A stretch of DNA of 64,000 bases from Indolivaga capnocytophagoides DSM 22835 (GCF_000426485.1 NZ_KE384529.1:820422-884421), one strand, 5' to 3'; positions 53,682-63,000 are shown, counted from the first letter of the stretch. Notes: generated by a model from the sequence alone, not told the origin. A program made the numbers and translations.

Positions 53682-54434
53682 TCAAACAAGCCTCCCTTCC
53701 TGCAGTGCTTTCTTTATACTTTCGTCTCCCTCCAGTAGCCGCATGGCTATCCATCGACTGTTTGGTAAATCGGGGTAAAGTTGGACTAATTTATCACTCA
53801 ATCTCTGAATAGCATCCGCAGTTTCGTCAGACATGTTTTTTATTCGGTGAGGTTTGGTTATAATCTTACCTGCTGCCAAATCATATATGGTTTGTAACAG
53901 ATCATTTATACCTTTATTTGCCCGTGCCGTTGTTGGAACAACGGGAATCCCCAAGTCCCTCGACAAAGTACGGTCATCAACATCAATTCCATGCCGATGA
54001 GCCTCATCCATCAGATTAAGACACAGCACAGCCTTATCTGTAATTTCCAGAATCTGCAATGCCAGATTAAGATTTCTTTCTAACCGCCCCGCATCAGCAA
54101 CAATGATTGTCACATCAGGTTTTCCGAAAAGGATAAAATCACGAGCAATCTCCTCATCTTCCGAAGTCGAAAGCAAGGAATATGTTCCGGGAAGATCGAC
54201 CAATTTAAATGTCTTATCCAGAAATGAAAAGCTCCCCATGGCCGTAGCAACTGTTTTGCCCGGCCAATTGCCGGTATGCTGTCTCAAGCCGGTTAAAGTA
54301 TTAAATACGGTACTTTTACCGGTATTAGGATTTCCCGCCAAGGCTACCACATAGTCGTAAGCCATCGCCTGATCACCTAATTTTTTCAGATTTGCACCTG
54401 TATTATAACTGCAAGTATCACATATTTCATTCAT
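53682..54434 (-). CDS. feoB: FeoB G-protein domain as a separate protein
   Basis: 250 residues. An N-terminal Cys-containing stretch ([13 protein letters not shown]) precedes the GTPase: G1 [12 protein letters not shown], switch region [18 protein letters not shown]3 [16 protein letters not shown]4 NLMDEAHR and the G5 region [13 protein letters not shown], then the helical GDI-like part that ends where normal FeoB enters its first membrane helix. The membrane part is encoded separately right after. Reading frames on both sides are intact, so this is a gene split rather than a frameshift error. FeoA is encoded just upstream with an eight-base overlap. Confidence 0.92.
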   Translation of the reverse strand: MNEICDTCSYNTGANLKKLGDQAMAYDYVVALAGNPNTGKSTVFNTLTGLRQHTGNWPGKTVATAMGSFSFLDKTFKLVDLPGTYSLLSTSEDEEIARDFILFGKPDVTIIVADAGRLERNLNLALQILEITDKAVLCLNLMDEAHRHGIDVDDRTLSRDLGIPVVPTTARANKGINDLLQTIYDLAAGKIITKPHRIKNMSDETADAIQRLSDKLVQLYPDLPNSRWIAMRLLEGDESIKKALQEGRLV

Positions 54435-54672
54435 TTTTCAGTACCTCTCTTTCTACAAAAACCTTATCGGCCTGCTCTTTCCGCAAAGCGATCAACGTAT
54501 CTCTCAGACTATATGCGATAGGATTTCCCAAAGGACTTATGTTTTGCACAGTTATAATTGTGCCACGAACAAACCCCAAATCGAGTAAGCGTCGCCTGGC
54601 TTCTCCTCTGCATTGATCCGATAGCCCCGTAATGCTGGCTGTTTCGCCATATTTCAGTTCTGACAATTTCAT
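54427..54672 (-). CDS. feoA: FeoA ferrous iron transport accessory protein
   Basis: 81 residues with the SH3-like FeoA pattern: [69 protein letters not shown]. FeoA binds FeoB on the cytoplasmic side and supports Fe(II) uptake. Order feoA-feoB(G)-feoB(TM), tightly overlapping. The 121-base gap upstream contains a loose AAAAGGTTAT / ATAACCTTTT hairpin (54701-54743), perhaps the end of the TonB-receptor transcript. Confidence 0.93.
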   Translation of the reverse strand: MKLSELKYGETASITGLSDQCRGEARRRLLDLGFVRGTIITVQNISPLGNPIAYSLRDTLIALRKEQADKVFVEREVLKNE

Positions 54673-54793
54673 TTCCGTTATTTATCAATCAGTTATCCTC
54701 AAAAGGTTATTCTAAAATTGCACTTTTTCATCAATAACCTTTTTTCTCGTAACTTGTTACTTATAACTATTTTACTTATAGATAAAATCATTC

Positions 54794-57052
54794 TTACCAC
54801 AAATTATACCTTACCCCCAAGAATAATTTTGTTCCTTGCAGAGGAGCATAATTATAACTGGTATCAAAAGTATATCCATATGGGTTATTAATAGGATCAT
54901 CAACATTCTTATCGAATGGATCTTCAGCACGTATTAAAGAATACTTTGGTCTAAAGTTAAAAATATTCTTCACACCTCCATATACTTCGAATCCTGATCC
55001 TTTAAAAGCCTTTCTTACTTGTATATTAGCCAAAGTAAACCAGGGAGAATACTCCGGACGGTAATCATTCGGTTCGATAGGCAGGCGCATCGGCCCTGTC
55101 CAGGTTCCTGTAAAGTTGACAGAAAAGTCCTTTGGTAAATCATAATCCACAGTATATGTACCACCCCATTTGGGTGCATGCAACTGCTGAATACGTTCCA
55201 TCGCTCCGTTTTCATCCTTTTCTTTCGAAAATACATCCTCGTAAGTCACACCCAAAGATATCTTCAAGGGAATATTGAATACAAAATCCATATTCAACGA
55301 AGCACCCTGAGAAATTGCATGCCCATCAAGATTCGAATAAATAATTTTTTTAGGATCAGTATCAAAATCACCTATTATTTTATTTGTAAAATACGAATAA
55401 AAGCCTGTCATATCAAACCCCACATAAAAATTATCAGTATTCACTTTCAATACATAATTGAGGTTGGCATTATACGACCTTTCGGGTTTCAGATTTTCCT
55501 TGATTACAACCTCTCTGGCTCCCGTAAGAGCAGCATGATCTTCGGTAAATAAATTAACGACTCTGAATCCTGTACCGAAACTTGCCCTTAATGTATTCTT
55601 ACTATTCGGAGAAAAACGATATGCAAAACGAGGAGAGTGTACACTTCCGTGATTTTTGTCATAATCGTACCGATAGCCTCCCAACAAGGTATTCTTACTG
55701 TTTATATGCCATTCGTCCTGTATGAAAACACCCGGAAGTGGTATTTTGTTGGGTTTATTTTTAGTTCCGTCAGCCGACAAGGTTGCAGGAGTGTTATCGT
55801 CGTAATAATTGTAGCGAAACGAAGCCCCTACCAGTAAATTATTTTTCTCACCCAATGGTTTATCCCAATATGCCTGCACAAAATAAACTTGCTGTTTTGC
55901 CATATAAGGAGTATTGCCGTACCACGAATTCTGTTCGTGCCAATTATACGAATACTGAGTATATATATTTTCGGTAGTAGGTAATTGATATGCGCCAAAC
56001 AGTTCTACCCTATTAGTATAAACGCTTTCAGCATAGATAGAATCACTGCCTCTCCAACTTTTATCCCAGTTCATCTGTCCACCCCAACGATCTTCGTATA
56101 CATAACGAGCACCGATATTAGCTATCTTATTATCATCGCGTTTGAAATTCCATTTATTAAAGATCGAGATTCGGTTCTGCAAAGTCACGTCCGTAAAATT
56201 ATCGTGATTCTTGTCTTTCTTGTCATTATAATTAAAATAGTTTACACCCAATAAGGTAGATACCTTATCACCCATATTTAGTTTAAGAGAACCATCTACA
56301 TTATATTCGTTCCAAGATGTGCCGAAAGCATCGAAACTAACCAGAGGCGCATTCTCTGGATTTTTAGTTATAACATTTATTATCCCTCCCATAGCTTCGG
56401 ATCCGTATAACGACGATGCAGGACCTTTTACTACCTCTATCCGCTCGATAAGACTATTAGGTATACCATTCAAACCATATACAGTAGATAAGGCACTTAC
56501 AATGGGCATACCATCTATCAATATCATAGTATAAGGACCTTCCATGCCGTTTATATGAATATCGCCCGTATTACATACATTACAATTGATTTGGGGTCTT
56601 ACTCCATTCACCATCCCGATTGACTCGAATAAGGAGGGTGCCGGATTTTTATGAAAAAGAACAGGAGTAACCACCTCAACCGGAATCGGACTATTCAATC
56701 GGCTTACAGGGCGCATAGTACCTGTTACCACAACCTCAGACAGAGAACTGTCATCTGACAAAAGCTCGATATTGAGCATTTGTGAGGATGTATTTTTTAC
56801 AGCAACATTCCCTTTATAGGTTTTATAACCTAAACTGCTAACCTGTAACTGATATGTACCGGAAGGAATCTTTCGTATTTCGAAATATCCTGTTGAATCG
56901 GTGGTTGTCCCGACATTTAATTTCGGAATATTTACTGAAGCAAAATCAAGAGGCTCGCCGTTATTTCTGACAAAGCCCTTTACTACATTCTGAGAGAATC
57001 CTTCCTGTACAATCAAACTAATACCTAAAACTATAAACAATATATATTTCAT
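54794..57052 (-). CDS. TonB-dependent receptor next to feo and a DtxR-type regulator
   Basis: 752 residues. Signal peptide MKYILFIVLGISLIVQEGFSQ, carboxypeptidase-like domain (VVKGFVRNNGEPLDFASVNIPKLNVGTTTDSTGYFEIRKIPSGTYQLQVSSLGYKTYKG), plug (LSEVVVTGTMRPVSRLNSPIPVEVVTPVLFHKNPAPSLFESIGMVNGVRPQINCNVCNTGDIHINGMEGPYTMILIDGMPIVSAL; RIEVVKGPASSLYGSEAMGGIINVITKNPENAP) and barrel ending in KLFLGVRYNLW. The plug contains a paired-Cys CNVCNTG motif. A DtxR-type operator candidate sits in its promoter, so it is probably repressed by metal and imports an iron or manganese complex. Confidence 0.9.
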   Translation of the reverse strand: MKYILFIVLGISLIVQEGFSQNVVKGFVRNNGEPLDFASVNIPKLNVGTTTDSTGYFEIRKIPSGTYQLQVSSLGYKTYKGNVAVKNTSSQMLNIELLSDDSSLSEVVVTGTMRPVSRLNSPIPVEVVTPVLFHKNPAPSLFESIGMVNGVRPQINCNVCNTGDIHINGMEGPYTMILIDGMPIVSALSTVYGLNGIPNSLIERIEVVKGPASSLYGSEAMGGIINVITKNPENAPLVSFDAFGTSWNEYNVDGSLKLNMGDKVSTLLGVNYFNYNDKKDKNHDNFTDVTLQNRISIFNKWNFKRDDNKIANIGARYVYEDRWGGQMNWDKSWRGSDSIYAESVYTNRVELFGAYQLPTTENIYTQYSYNWHEQNSWYGNTPYMAKQQVYFVQAYWDKPLGEKNNLLVGASFRYNYYDDNTPATLSADGTKNKPNKIPLPGVFIQDEWHINSKNTLLGGYRYDYDKNHGSVHSPRFAYRFSPNSKNTLRASFGTGFRVVNLFTEDHAALTGAREVVIKENLKPERSYNANLNYVLKVNTDNFYVGFDMTGFYSYFTNKIIGDFDTDPKKIIYSNLDGHAISQGASLNMDFVFNIPLKISLGVTYEDVFSKEKDENGAMERIQQLHAPKWGGTYTVDYDLPKDFSVNFTGTWTGPMRLPIEPNDYRPEYSPWFTLANIQVRKAFKGSGFEVYGGVKNIFNFRPKYSLIRAEDPFDKNVDDPINNPYGYTFDTSYNYAPLQGTKLFLGVRYNLW

Positions 57053-57063
57053 AATTCAAACTT

Positions 57064-57140
57064 AAGGTCTAAGACCTTTTTATTACTTTGGTAAGAGTAA
57101 CGACCAAAGACCGTTATAAACTGAAAGCATTTATTAGAAT
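57064..57140 (+). repeat. Full-length repeat in the receptor leader
   Basis: Core AAGGTCTAAGACCTT (57064-57078), TTTATTACTTTGGTAAGA, inner inverted repeat CTTTGGT/ACCAAAG (perfect), CGTTATAAACTGAAAG, CATTTATTAG. The core is ATG-proximal for the receptor gene (12 bases). Right end approximate. Confidence 0.85.
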
Positions 57141-57142
57141 CA

Positions 57143-57173
57143 CAAAAATACAAAGTTAGATCAATCTAACAAA
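57143..57173 (-). promoter_or_regulatory. Receptor promoter with DtxR-type operator between its boxes
   Basis: Minus strand: -33 TTTG (57173-57170), 19-base spacer, -7 TATTTTTG (57150-57143). In the spacer lies GTTAGATCAATCTAAC (57155-57170), two GTTAGAT arms facing each other around CA. The layout is ideal for metal-dependent repression by the divergent DtxR-type protein. Confidence 0.7.
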
Positions 57174-57215
57174 TTTATTTGAATAATATTTACTCTGACA
57201 GATTTCATTTTTTGG

Positions 57216-57223
57216 TATATTTG
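57216..57223 (+). promoter_or_regulatory. -7 box of the dtxR-type gene, four bases before its ATG
   Basis: TATATTTG with TCTG 18 bases upstream (57194-57197). The start of transcription would fall at or next to the ATG, implying a leaderless mRNA. Confidence 0.55.
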
Positions 57224-57227
57224 CAAA

Positions 57228-57884
57228 ATGATATCGTCAACAGAGGAGAACTATTTAAAGACATTGCTTCATTTAGAAGATAAAACAGGTGAAGCAACTG
57301 CAAATGAATTGAGTAAATTGCTCAATATAAAGATGTCGACTGTAAATAGTATGATAAAAAAGTTTGCAGAAAAAGGTCTGGTTCACTACGAAAGCTACAA
57401 GCCTATAACCCTAACGGAAGAAGGACGCAGACAAGCTGCATTAATTTTAAGAAAGCATAGACTTGTAGAAATGTTTTTGTTCGAAAAAATGGAATTCGGA
57501 TGGGAACATGTACATGAGATAGCCGAACAGATAGAACATATTAAATCGCCTATATTTTTCGATAAAATAGACGAACTACTGAACCATCCTGTTGCCGATC
57601 CACATGGATCGCCCATACCCGACAAAAATGGCAATATAGCACTTACAAATTACCTGAAACTAAGCGATTGCAAGGTCAATGATAAAGCTGTATTTTCGGC
57701 TGTAATAGATTCCAATGCGGAGTTTCTTCAATTCTTAACTAAACGGCATTTGATGTTAAACATCGAAATAACAATTGATGCTATAGAAACATTCGACGGC
57801 AGCATGACGGTCAGCTACAATGGCAATAAAAATGAGGTGCTAAGTAAGTTTGTTTGTGACAGACTTCTTGTTATAAAGCAGTAA
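57228..57884 (+). CDS. DtxR/MntR-family metal-dependent repressor
   Basis: 218 residues. N-terminal winged helix (SSTEENYLKTLLHLEDKTGEATANELSKLLNIKMSTVNSMIKKFAEKGLVHYESYKPITLTEEGRRQAALILRKHRLVEMFL), dimerisation/metal-binding domain (FGWEHVHEIAEQIEHIKSPIFFDKIDELLNHPVADPHGSPIPD) with the expected Glu/His/His ligands, and a C-terminal SH3-like FeoA-type domain (about 145-218). It should repress uptake genes when Fe(II) or Mn(II) is plentiful. Divergent from a TonB receptor and close to feo, the likely regulon members. Confidence 0.93.
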   Translation: MISSTEENYLKTLLHLEDKTGEATANELSKLLNIKMSTVNSMIKKFAEKGLVHYESYKPITLTEEGRRQAALILRKHRLVEMFLFEKMEFGWEHVHEIAEQIEHIKSPIFFDKIDELLNHPVADPHGSPIPDKNGNIALTNYLKLSDCKVNDKAVFSAVIDSNAEFLQFLTKRHLMLNIEITIDAIETFDGSMTVSYNGNKNEVLSKFVCDRLLVIKQ

Positions 57885-57892
57885 TAAATAAA

Positions 57893-57925
57893 AAAGTGCC
57901 CAAATCGAAAGGCACTTTGATTTTT
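57893..57925 (+). terminator. Terminator of the dtxR-type gene
   Basis: AAAGTGCC, 10-base loop, GGCACTTT, followed by GATTTTTT; A-rich on the other side, so it may also serve the convergent gcvH. Confidence 0.85.
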
Positions 57926-57939
57926 TGAGAATTGAGATT

Positions 57940-58320
57940 TTATTTCTCTATCAATTCTTTATATGCTTTACTATCGAGTAACTTATCCAGTTGGCTCTTA
58001 TCAGATAATTTCACTTTAATAATCCAGCTATCGAACGGATTACGATTCAATTTATCAGGGGTATCCGATAATGAATTATTTACTTCTACCACTTTTCCCG
58101 AAACAGGAGATAATAAATCGCTAGTTGCTTTAGAGCTTTCTACAGCACCGTATTCATTGCCTAACGAAACATCTTCGTCTACTTCGGGCAGATCGATATA
58201 TACGATATTACCCAACTCATGCTGCCCTACTTCGGTAAGTCCGATAAAAGCAAATTCGCCTTCAATTTTCACCCACTCGTGTGACTTTGTATACAAGAGT
58301 CCTTCTACTACTTTTGCCAT
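57940..58320 (-). CDS. gcvH: Glycine cleavage system H protein
   Basis: 126 residues, usual size. The lipoyl domain is clear: YTKSHEWVKIEGEFAFIGLTEVGQHELGNIVYIDLPEVDEDVSLGNEYGAVESSKATSDLLSPVSGKVVEVN, with the lipoate-accepting Lys in ESSKATSD (near residue 63). H protein shuttles the aminomethyl group between P, T and L proteins. It follows the lipoate ligase gene by 27 bases, which pairs the carrier with the enzyme that lipoylates it. Confidence 0.96.
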   Translation of the reverse strand: MAKVVEGLLYTKSHEWVKIEGEFAFIGLTEVGQHELGNIVYIDLPEVDEDVSLGNEYGAVESSKATSDLLSPVSGKVVEVNNSLSDTPDKLNRNPFDSWIIKVKLSDKSQLDKLLDSKAYKELIEK

Positions 58321-58347
58321 ATTTTTTTGTATATTTTGTTTTAAGTT

Positions 58348-59322
58348 TTATTCTTCCTGAAAGAGGATATCTATAAAACGAGACTTATCCAAATTAAAGA
58401 TATAGTCTTCCATTTTCACATCCTTCAACAGAGATTCAATCGTTTCACGATCATAATCTACATTATGCAGCATTTTGAATAGCACATTTATATCGCCGAC
58501 CAAAAAATAGTCACCTACAATATTTATGTCTTTTATTACATTATTCTTCAGTTCCAATCGTACCTGAATATCTCCTGCATCACCATAACTGTACTTTACC
58601 ACGGTATAGCGAGGATTGTTACCGTAGATAAACTCTTCGCTGAGATATTCTTTTTCTATCTCTTCAATTTTTGCTACCTCTTCGTAAGTAAGAGTACGCT
58701 CGCTATCGCAAAGATGTGTACGTACAAAACGTTTGAACTCCTCTATATCTATATCTAAATATTCGGAAAGATTAGTCACTCGCTTCCGAACCGACTCCAC
58801 ACCTTTACTGATCAGTTTTTTATCATTGGGGGTAATAGACAACACCAATTTTTCCAAATCGGTATTGAACAGCATGGTTCCATGTACAATACTTTTTTCG
58901 GATGTTCGGTAAAATGCATTACCCGAAACTTTTTTCTCATCAACCGTAATATCGTTTCTACCCGAAGCAATAGCATTAACTCCCAGTTTTTGCAGAGTTA
59001 AAGCCACCCGTTGCAGATAACTGAGAAAAGTAAAACTCACATTTCGGTCCTTAGTTATGTATGAAAACATGATGTTACTAAAGTCGGCATAGACACATCC
59101 CCCACCCGATTTCCGGCGATATGTTTCTATTCCGTTGGCACGAACATAATCGAGATTCACCTCGTTTTCCATCAACTGATTGCGACCAAAGATCACAGTT
59201 GGGTTCACTTGCCACATATAGAAACATTCGTCCTCATCTATATTATGGGCAATATATTCTTCCATTGCCAGATAAAAAGAAAGCCTTCTGACTTTATCAT
59301 CAGGCAGAGCTATATATATCAT
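58348..59322 (-). CDS. lplA: Lipoate-protein ligase A
   Basis: 324 residues. Motifs: FYMWQVNPTVIFGRNQLMENEVNLDYVRANGIETYRRKSGGGCVYADFSNIMFSYITKD (the RRxSGGGxVY lipoate site), GRNDITVDEKKVSGNAFY with the catalytic Lys, and the C-terminal accessory domain. It activates free lipoate with ATP and attaches it to carrier proteins, here presumably GcvH encoded next. A decayed palindromic repeat lies about 20 bases before the ATG. Confidence 0.94.
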   Translation of the reverse strand: MIYIALPDDKVRRLSFYLAMEEYIAHNIDEDECFYMWQVNPTVIFGRNQLMENEVNLDYVRANGIETYRRKSGGGCVYADFSNIMFSYITKDRNVSFTFLSYLQRVALTLQKLGVNAIASGRNDITVDEKKVSGNAFYRTSEKSIVHGTMLFNTDLEKLVLSITPNDKKLISKGVESVRKRVTNLSEYLDIDIEEFKRFVRTHLCDSERTLTYEEVAKIEEIEKEYLSEEFIYGNNPRYTVVKYSYGDAGDIQVRLELKNNVIKDINIVGDYFLVGDINVLFKMLHNVDYDRETIESLLKDVKMEDYIFNLDKSRFIDILFQEE

Positions 59323-59341
59323 AATGTATTTTGATTTTTTA

Positions 59342-59354
59342 TGTCACAGACCTA
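59342..59354. repeat. Half-decayed palindromic repeat
   Basis: TGTCACAGACCTATTTAAT keeps the right arm of the variant AGGTCACAGACCT but has lost the left AGG. Located between nfo and lplA. Confidence 0.5.
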
Positions 59355-59415
59355 TTTAATCTCCCCTAGAGAACAAACTTTCGGGGGCAATTGTTTGTGC
59401 ATTATACAACTTTTA

Positions 59416-60267
59416 TCAAACAAGCTGTGCTACTGTTTCAACATACTCGCTGCGCAACAACTCTATCTCTTTTTGATATCCGTCGAGCTCGTTGGGTGTC
59501 TCCAGATTAAACGGTAAATGACGTAGTTTCGGGTGATTAATGACCTTACGGAATGTTTCTAAGCCCAAACTTCCCTCTCCTATTTTTTGATGACGGTCTT
59601 TGTGGCTGTTCATCGGATTCATGCTGTCGTTGAGGTGAATTGCTTTTAACCTATCCAGCCCTACGACCTTGTCAAAATGATCGATCACACCATCCAGATC
59701 ATTCACAATATCATAACCTGCATCGTATACATGGCAGGTATCTAAGCAAACACCCATCTTATCCTGAAGTTTAACACCATCGATAATCTGACGTAATTCT
59801 TCGAATGTACGACCAACTTCGCTGCCTTTGCCTGCCATAGTTTCGAGTAAAACTATCGTAGTCTGATCGGGCTTGATTACCTCATTCAATGCATCTATAA
59901 TCTGACCGATAGCCACATCGATCTCTTGTGTAGTGTAACTGCCTGGATGAAAATTATACAAATGACAAGGCAAAATTTCCATACGAGCCAAATCGTCAGC
60001 CATCATTTCTTTGGCAAACTGACGAGTTTCGGGTTTTGCCGAACACAAATTCATCGTATACGGAGCATGCGCCAACAATGGAGCAAAATTATTAGCCTTC
60101 ACTAATACAGCCAAAGCATCGGCATCCTTCGGGTCTATCTCTTTGGCACTTCCACCACGAGGATTACGTGTAAAAAACTGAAATGTATTGGCTCCTATCT
60201 TAAGAGCATCTTTACCCATCGCTTCATATCCTTTCGACAACGACAAGTGACATCCTATATTAAGCAT
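59416..60267 (-). CDS. nfo: Endonuclease IV
   Basis: 283 residues, normal for Nfo. The TIM-barrel zinc-site motifs are present: [92 protein letters not shown] and [28 protein letters not shown]. It cuts DNA at abasic sites in base-excision repair. Same strand as lplA, 93 bases apart. Confidence 0.96.
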   Translation of the reverse strand: MLNIGCHLSLSKGYEAMGKDALKIGANTFQFFTRNPRGGSAKEIDPKDADALAVLVKANNFAPLLAHAPYTMNLCSAKPETRQFAKEMMADDLARMEILPCHLYNFHPGSYTTQEIDVAIGQIIDALNEVIKPDQTTIVLLETMAGKGSEVGRTFEELRQIIDGVKLQDKMGVCLDTCHVYDAGYDIVNDLDGVIDHFDKVVGLDRLKAIHLNDSMNPMNSHKDRHQKIGEGSLGLETFRKVINHPKLRHLPFNLETPNELDGYQKEIELLRSEYVETVAQLV

Positions 60268-60378
60268 AAGTTATTTGTTTGTTTTTCTTTCTTCGATTAT
60301 AAAGGTAAGGTTATTTCTGCGAGACTGCATCATCAATAAGTCTCTATATAATATAATTTTTGTTTATGTTCTTTTACG

Positions 60379-60609
60379 TCAAGGAACCGGATCAAATCCG
60401 TGACCTCCCCACGGGTGACATCTGCCGATGCGCTTTATAGCGAGCCACGTTCCTTTAAACGGTCCGTATTTTTTCACAGCTTGTATCGCATATTCCGAAC
60501 ATGTAGGACTATACCTGCATGTAGGAGGCTTCAAAGGAGAGATAGAATACCGGTAAAAGTAAACCAACCCCAATACAATAGCTGATAATATTTTACGAAT
60601 TACCTTCAT
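60379..60609 (-). CDS. yidD: Membrane protein insertion efficiency factor YidD
   Basis: 76 residues with the YidD signature: LVYFYRYSISPLKPPTCRYSPTCSEYAIQAVKKYGPFKGTWLAIKRIGRCHPWGGHGFDPVP, including three conserved Cys. It aids YidC-mediated membrane insertion. It overlaps rnpA by 17 bases, a common pairing. Confidence 0.96.
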   Translation of the reverse strand: MKVIRKILSAIVLGLVYFYRYSISPLKPPTCRYSPTCSEYAIQAVKKYGPFKGTWLAIKRIGRCHPWGGHGFDPVP

Positions 60610-61021
60610 CCGGATCCTTCTTCGTCAATTTATCGGTTAATACATTTATCGTTTTCAGCATCGACTTTTCTATTTCCGCGAAAGACGGAAGTTCGTCTTT
60701 CAGGTAAAGGAACGCAACATCTAAAGATATTCCGGCTGTCGCAGAAACATCCGCAAAGCGATGTTTATGCAAACGAAAAACTTCCCTCACCATCCGTTTC
60801 ACACTATTACGTTTATTAGCTCGTTTGAATCGTTTTTTCGATACACTCACCAGCATCGCAGCAAGAGGCTTTCCCTCCTCCGGTTCACGCCGAGAGAATA
60901 CAATCCTCAACGGATAAGCGATGAAAGATTCACTTCCTGCAAAAAGTACATCAATACGTTTTTGCGCATATATCCGTTCGTCTTTCGTCAATGTATATAT
61001 AGGTTTTCCGGAGTTCATCAT
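60593..61021 (-). CDS. rnpA: Ribonuclease P protein component
   Basis: 142 residues from ATG 61021 (MMNSGKPIYTLTKDERIYAQKRIDVLFAGSESF). Family motifs: YPLRIVFSRRE and KKRFKRANKRNSVKRMVREVFRLHK (RNR motif). A longer open frame reaches 61156 but a TAnnTTTG box (61058-61051) lies inside that extension, so the shorter start is chosen. RnpA is the protein cofactor of RNase P in tRNA 5' maturation. rpmH is not adjacent. Confidence 0.94.
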   Translation of the reverse strand: MMNSGKPIYTLTKDERIYAQKRIDVLFAGSESFIAYPLRIVFSRREPEEGKPLAAMLVSVSKKRFKRANKRNSVKRMVREVFRLHKHRFADVSATAGISLDVAFLYLKDELPSFAEIEKSMLKTINVLTDKLTKKDPDEGNS

Positions 61022-61050
61022 CAAATACTTGCTGTAACTTATTAATATAA

Positions 61051-61058
61051 CAAAGATA
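61051..61058 (-). promoter_or_regulatory. -7 box of rnpA-yidD
   Basis: TATCTTTG on the minus strand, 30 bases before ATG 61021. Confidence 0.5.
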
Positions 61059-61373
61059 CTCTTTTCTGTTTTAAGGTTATAGGGCTTTCCGATATTTTCC
61101 GAAAAGATAAATAATAAAAGGTGACAAAGGTTACACTGAAAATACACTTTTCTCATTGTTACCTTATTGGCATATTTTCAAATTGTCTCATCAGATACCA
61201 ACCATTCAAAGAACGCTTTTACGATAGATAAAAAAGACAAAAGGGGCTGGCTCCCTAGATAAAATTTACATTACAGTCTGCTCGTATCATCCCGTACTCC
61301 ATTAAATTCAGTCTATAACACAAATCTGCTTAAAATTGACCGATATGTAGACGTACGAATAAAAAAAATAATA

Positions 61374-61381
61374 TAAATTTG
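61374..61381 (+). promoter_or_regulatory. -7 box of the GNAT gene
   Basis: TAAATTTG, 17 bases before the ATG; no clear -33 box. The rest of the 61157-61373 gap shows no gene. Confidence 0.4.
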
Positions 61382-61398
61382 CAGTTCGCTTTAACATA

Positions 61399-61863
61399 AT
61401 GCTAATGTCCCACGATGGAAATTCTATAAGATGGGTAATCGACAAATTCGATGAACTAGATATACATAAATTGTATAAAATACTTCATCTAAGATCCGAT
61501 GTGTTCGTTTTAGAACAAGTATGCCCATATCTCGATCCTGATTTTAAAGATCAGAAGGCTTTACACCTGCAAGGATATATTAAAGACAGATTAATTGCCT
61601 ACTGCCGTTTGTTCGCTAAGGGCGACTATTTCGAAAACGCCAGCATAGGACGTGTAGTCGTTCCTGCCGACTGCCGAAGATATGGATACGGGCACATATT
61701 GATGGATAAAGCTATAGAATTACAGAAAACCGTACTAGGAGAAACCCTTCTAACTATATCAGCTCAACAATATCTGAAAACATTTTACGAAAACCATGGT
61801 TTTGTACAGATAAGCGAACCATATCTTGAAGACGATATTCCGCATATAAGAATGGAAAGATAA
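61399..61863 (+). CDS. ElaA-like GNAT acetyltransferase
   Basis: 154 residues. ElaA-type pattern LHKLYKILHLRSDVFVLEQVCPYLDPDFKDQKALHLQGY, then acetyl-CoA-binding core IAYCRLF...ASIGRVVVPADCRRYGYGHILMDKAIEL and ISAQQYLKTFYENHGFVQISEPYLEDDIPHIRM. Substrate unknown. ATG at 61405 is an alternative start. Followed after 28 bases by galE. Confidence 0.88.
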   Translation: MLMSHDGNSIRWVIDKFDELDIHKLYKILHLRSDVFVLEQVCPYLDPDFKDQKALHLQGYIKDRLIAYCRLFAKGDYFENASIGRVVVPADCRRYGYGHILMDKAIELQKTVLGETLLTISAQQYLKTFYENHGFVQISEPYLEDDIPHIRMER

Positions 61864-61891
61864 AAAATAATCATACTAATAAAGTACTGCA

Positions 61892-62926
61892 ATGAAACAA
61901 AAAATTTTAGTTACGGGAGGAGCCGGATATATAGGTTCACATACAGTGGTTGAACTTCAAAATGCCGGATACGATGTGGTAGTAGTAGATAACTTGTCTA
62001 ATTCGACAGCCGACAGCATTGATGGTATAGAGCGTATAACAGGTATCCGCCCTGCCTTCGAAGAAGTAGACTGCAATGACTCGGACGCAATGAAAAATGT
62101 ATTCACTAAATATGCACCGATCAACGGAATTATCCATTTTGCAGCAAGCAAGGCTGTCGGAGAATCGGTACAGAAACCGCTGTTATATTACAAAAACAAT
62201 CTGGTTTCGCTTATCAATTTACTTGAATTGATGCCCGAATTTAATGTAAAAGGCATTGTATTCTCATCATCATGTACTGTATACGGAGAGCCAGATGTTA
62301 ATCCTATTGACGAAACCGCACCGATCAAACCTGCTGCTTCTCCTTATGGAAACACGAAACAGATTAATGAAGAAATCATTCAGGACTTCATCAGATCAGG
62401 AGCAAATATCAAAAGCATTATCCTTCGCTATTTCAATCCGGTAGGAGCTCATCCTTCTGCAGAAATAGGTGAATTGCCTAATGGAGTTCCTCAAAATCTG
62501 GTTCCTTTTATCACACAGACTGCAATGGGTATCCGTAAAGAATTAAGTGTATTCGGCGACGATTACGAAACTCCTGACGGATCATGCGTACGTGACTTTA
62601 TCAATGTGGTGGATCTGGCTAAAGCTCACGTGGTAGCGATGGACAGAATGCTACAGGATAAATCGAACGACAAAGTAGAGATATTTAACTTAGGAACCGG
62701 AACAGGTTTATCTGTTTTGGAACTGATTAATGTCTTCGAAAAAGTTACCGGCGTAAAACTGAACTATAAAATTGTCGGACGCCGCGAAGGAGACATCGTT
62801 AAGATATGGGCTGATCCGGAGAAAGCCAATAAAGTATTAGGCTGGACTGCTCAGACTCCTATATCCGACACTATGGCTTCTGCCTGGAAATGGCAGGAAA
62901 AACTTCGTGAAAGAGGTATAATGTAA
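61892..62926 (+). CDS. galE: UDP-glucose 4-epimerase
   Basis: 344 residues. Rossmann GGAGYIGSHTVVELQNAGYDVVVVDNLSNS, HFAASKAVGESVQKPLLYY, catalytic Ser/Tyr/Lys in VFSSSCTVYGEP and PYGNTKQINEEI, substrate loop RYFNPVGAHPSAEIGE and VRDFINVVDLAKAHVVA. Interconverts UDP-glucose and UDP-galactose with bound NAD. The stop TAA is followed by AAGGTCAC, resembling half a repeat core, then a strong terminator. Confidence 0.96.
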   Translation: MKQKILVTGGAGYIGSHTVVELQNAGYDVVVVDNLSNSTADSIDGIERITGIRPAFEEVDCNDSDAMKNVFTKYAPINGIIHFAASKAVGESVQKPLLYYKNNLVSLINLLELMPEFNVKGIVFSSSCTVYGEPDVNPIDETAPIKPAASPYGNTKQINEEIIQDFIRSGANIKSIILRYFNPVGAHPSAEIGELPNGVPQNLVPFITQTAMGIRKELSVFGDDYETPDGSCVRDFINVVDLAKAHVVAMDRMLQDKSNDKVEIFNLGTGTGLSVLELINVFEKVTGVKLNYKIVGRREGDIVKIWADPEKANKVLGWTAQTPISDTMASAWKWQEKLRERGIM

Positions 62927-62942
62927 GGTCACTAACTATAAT

Positions 62943-62982
62943 AAAAAAGGGAGTCTTTCGTCGACGAAAGACTCCCTTTTTT
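62943..62982. terminator. Bidirectional terminator after galE
   Basis: A perfect 40-base palindrome: six A, GGGAGTCTTTCGTC and its complement, six T. It separates galE from the convergent NTF2-like gene. Confidence 0.95.
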
Positions 62983-63000
62983 ATTATAGTATTAATCGAT

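Noticed and set aside
53678-53690. FeoB split considered as a frameshift artefact
   Set aside because: The first frame ends at a clean domain border and the second has its own ATG two bases later; both halves are full-length domains.
61022-61156. Long N-terminal extension of RnpA
   Set aside because: The extension is not family-like and contains a probable -7 promoter box; the start at 61021 gives a normal size.
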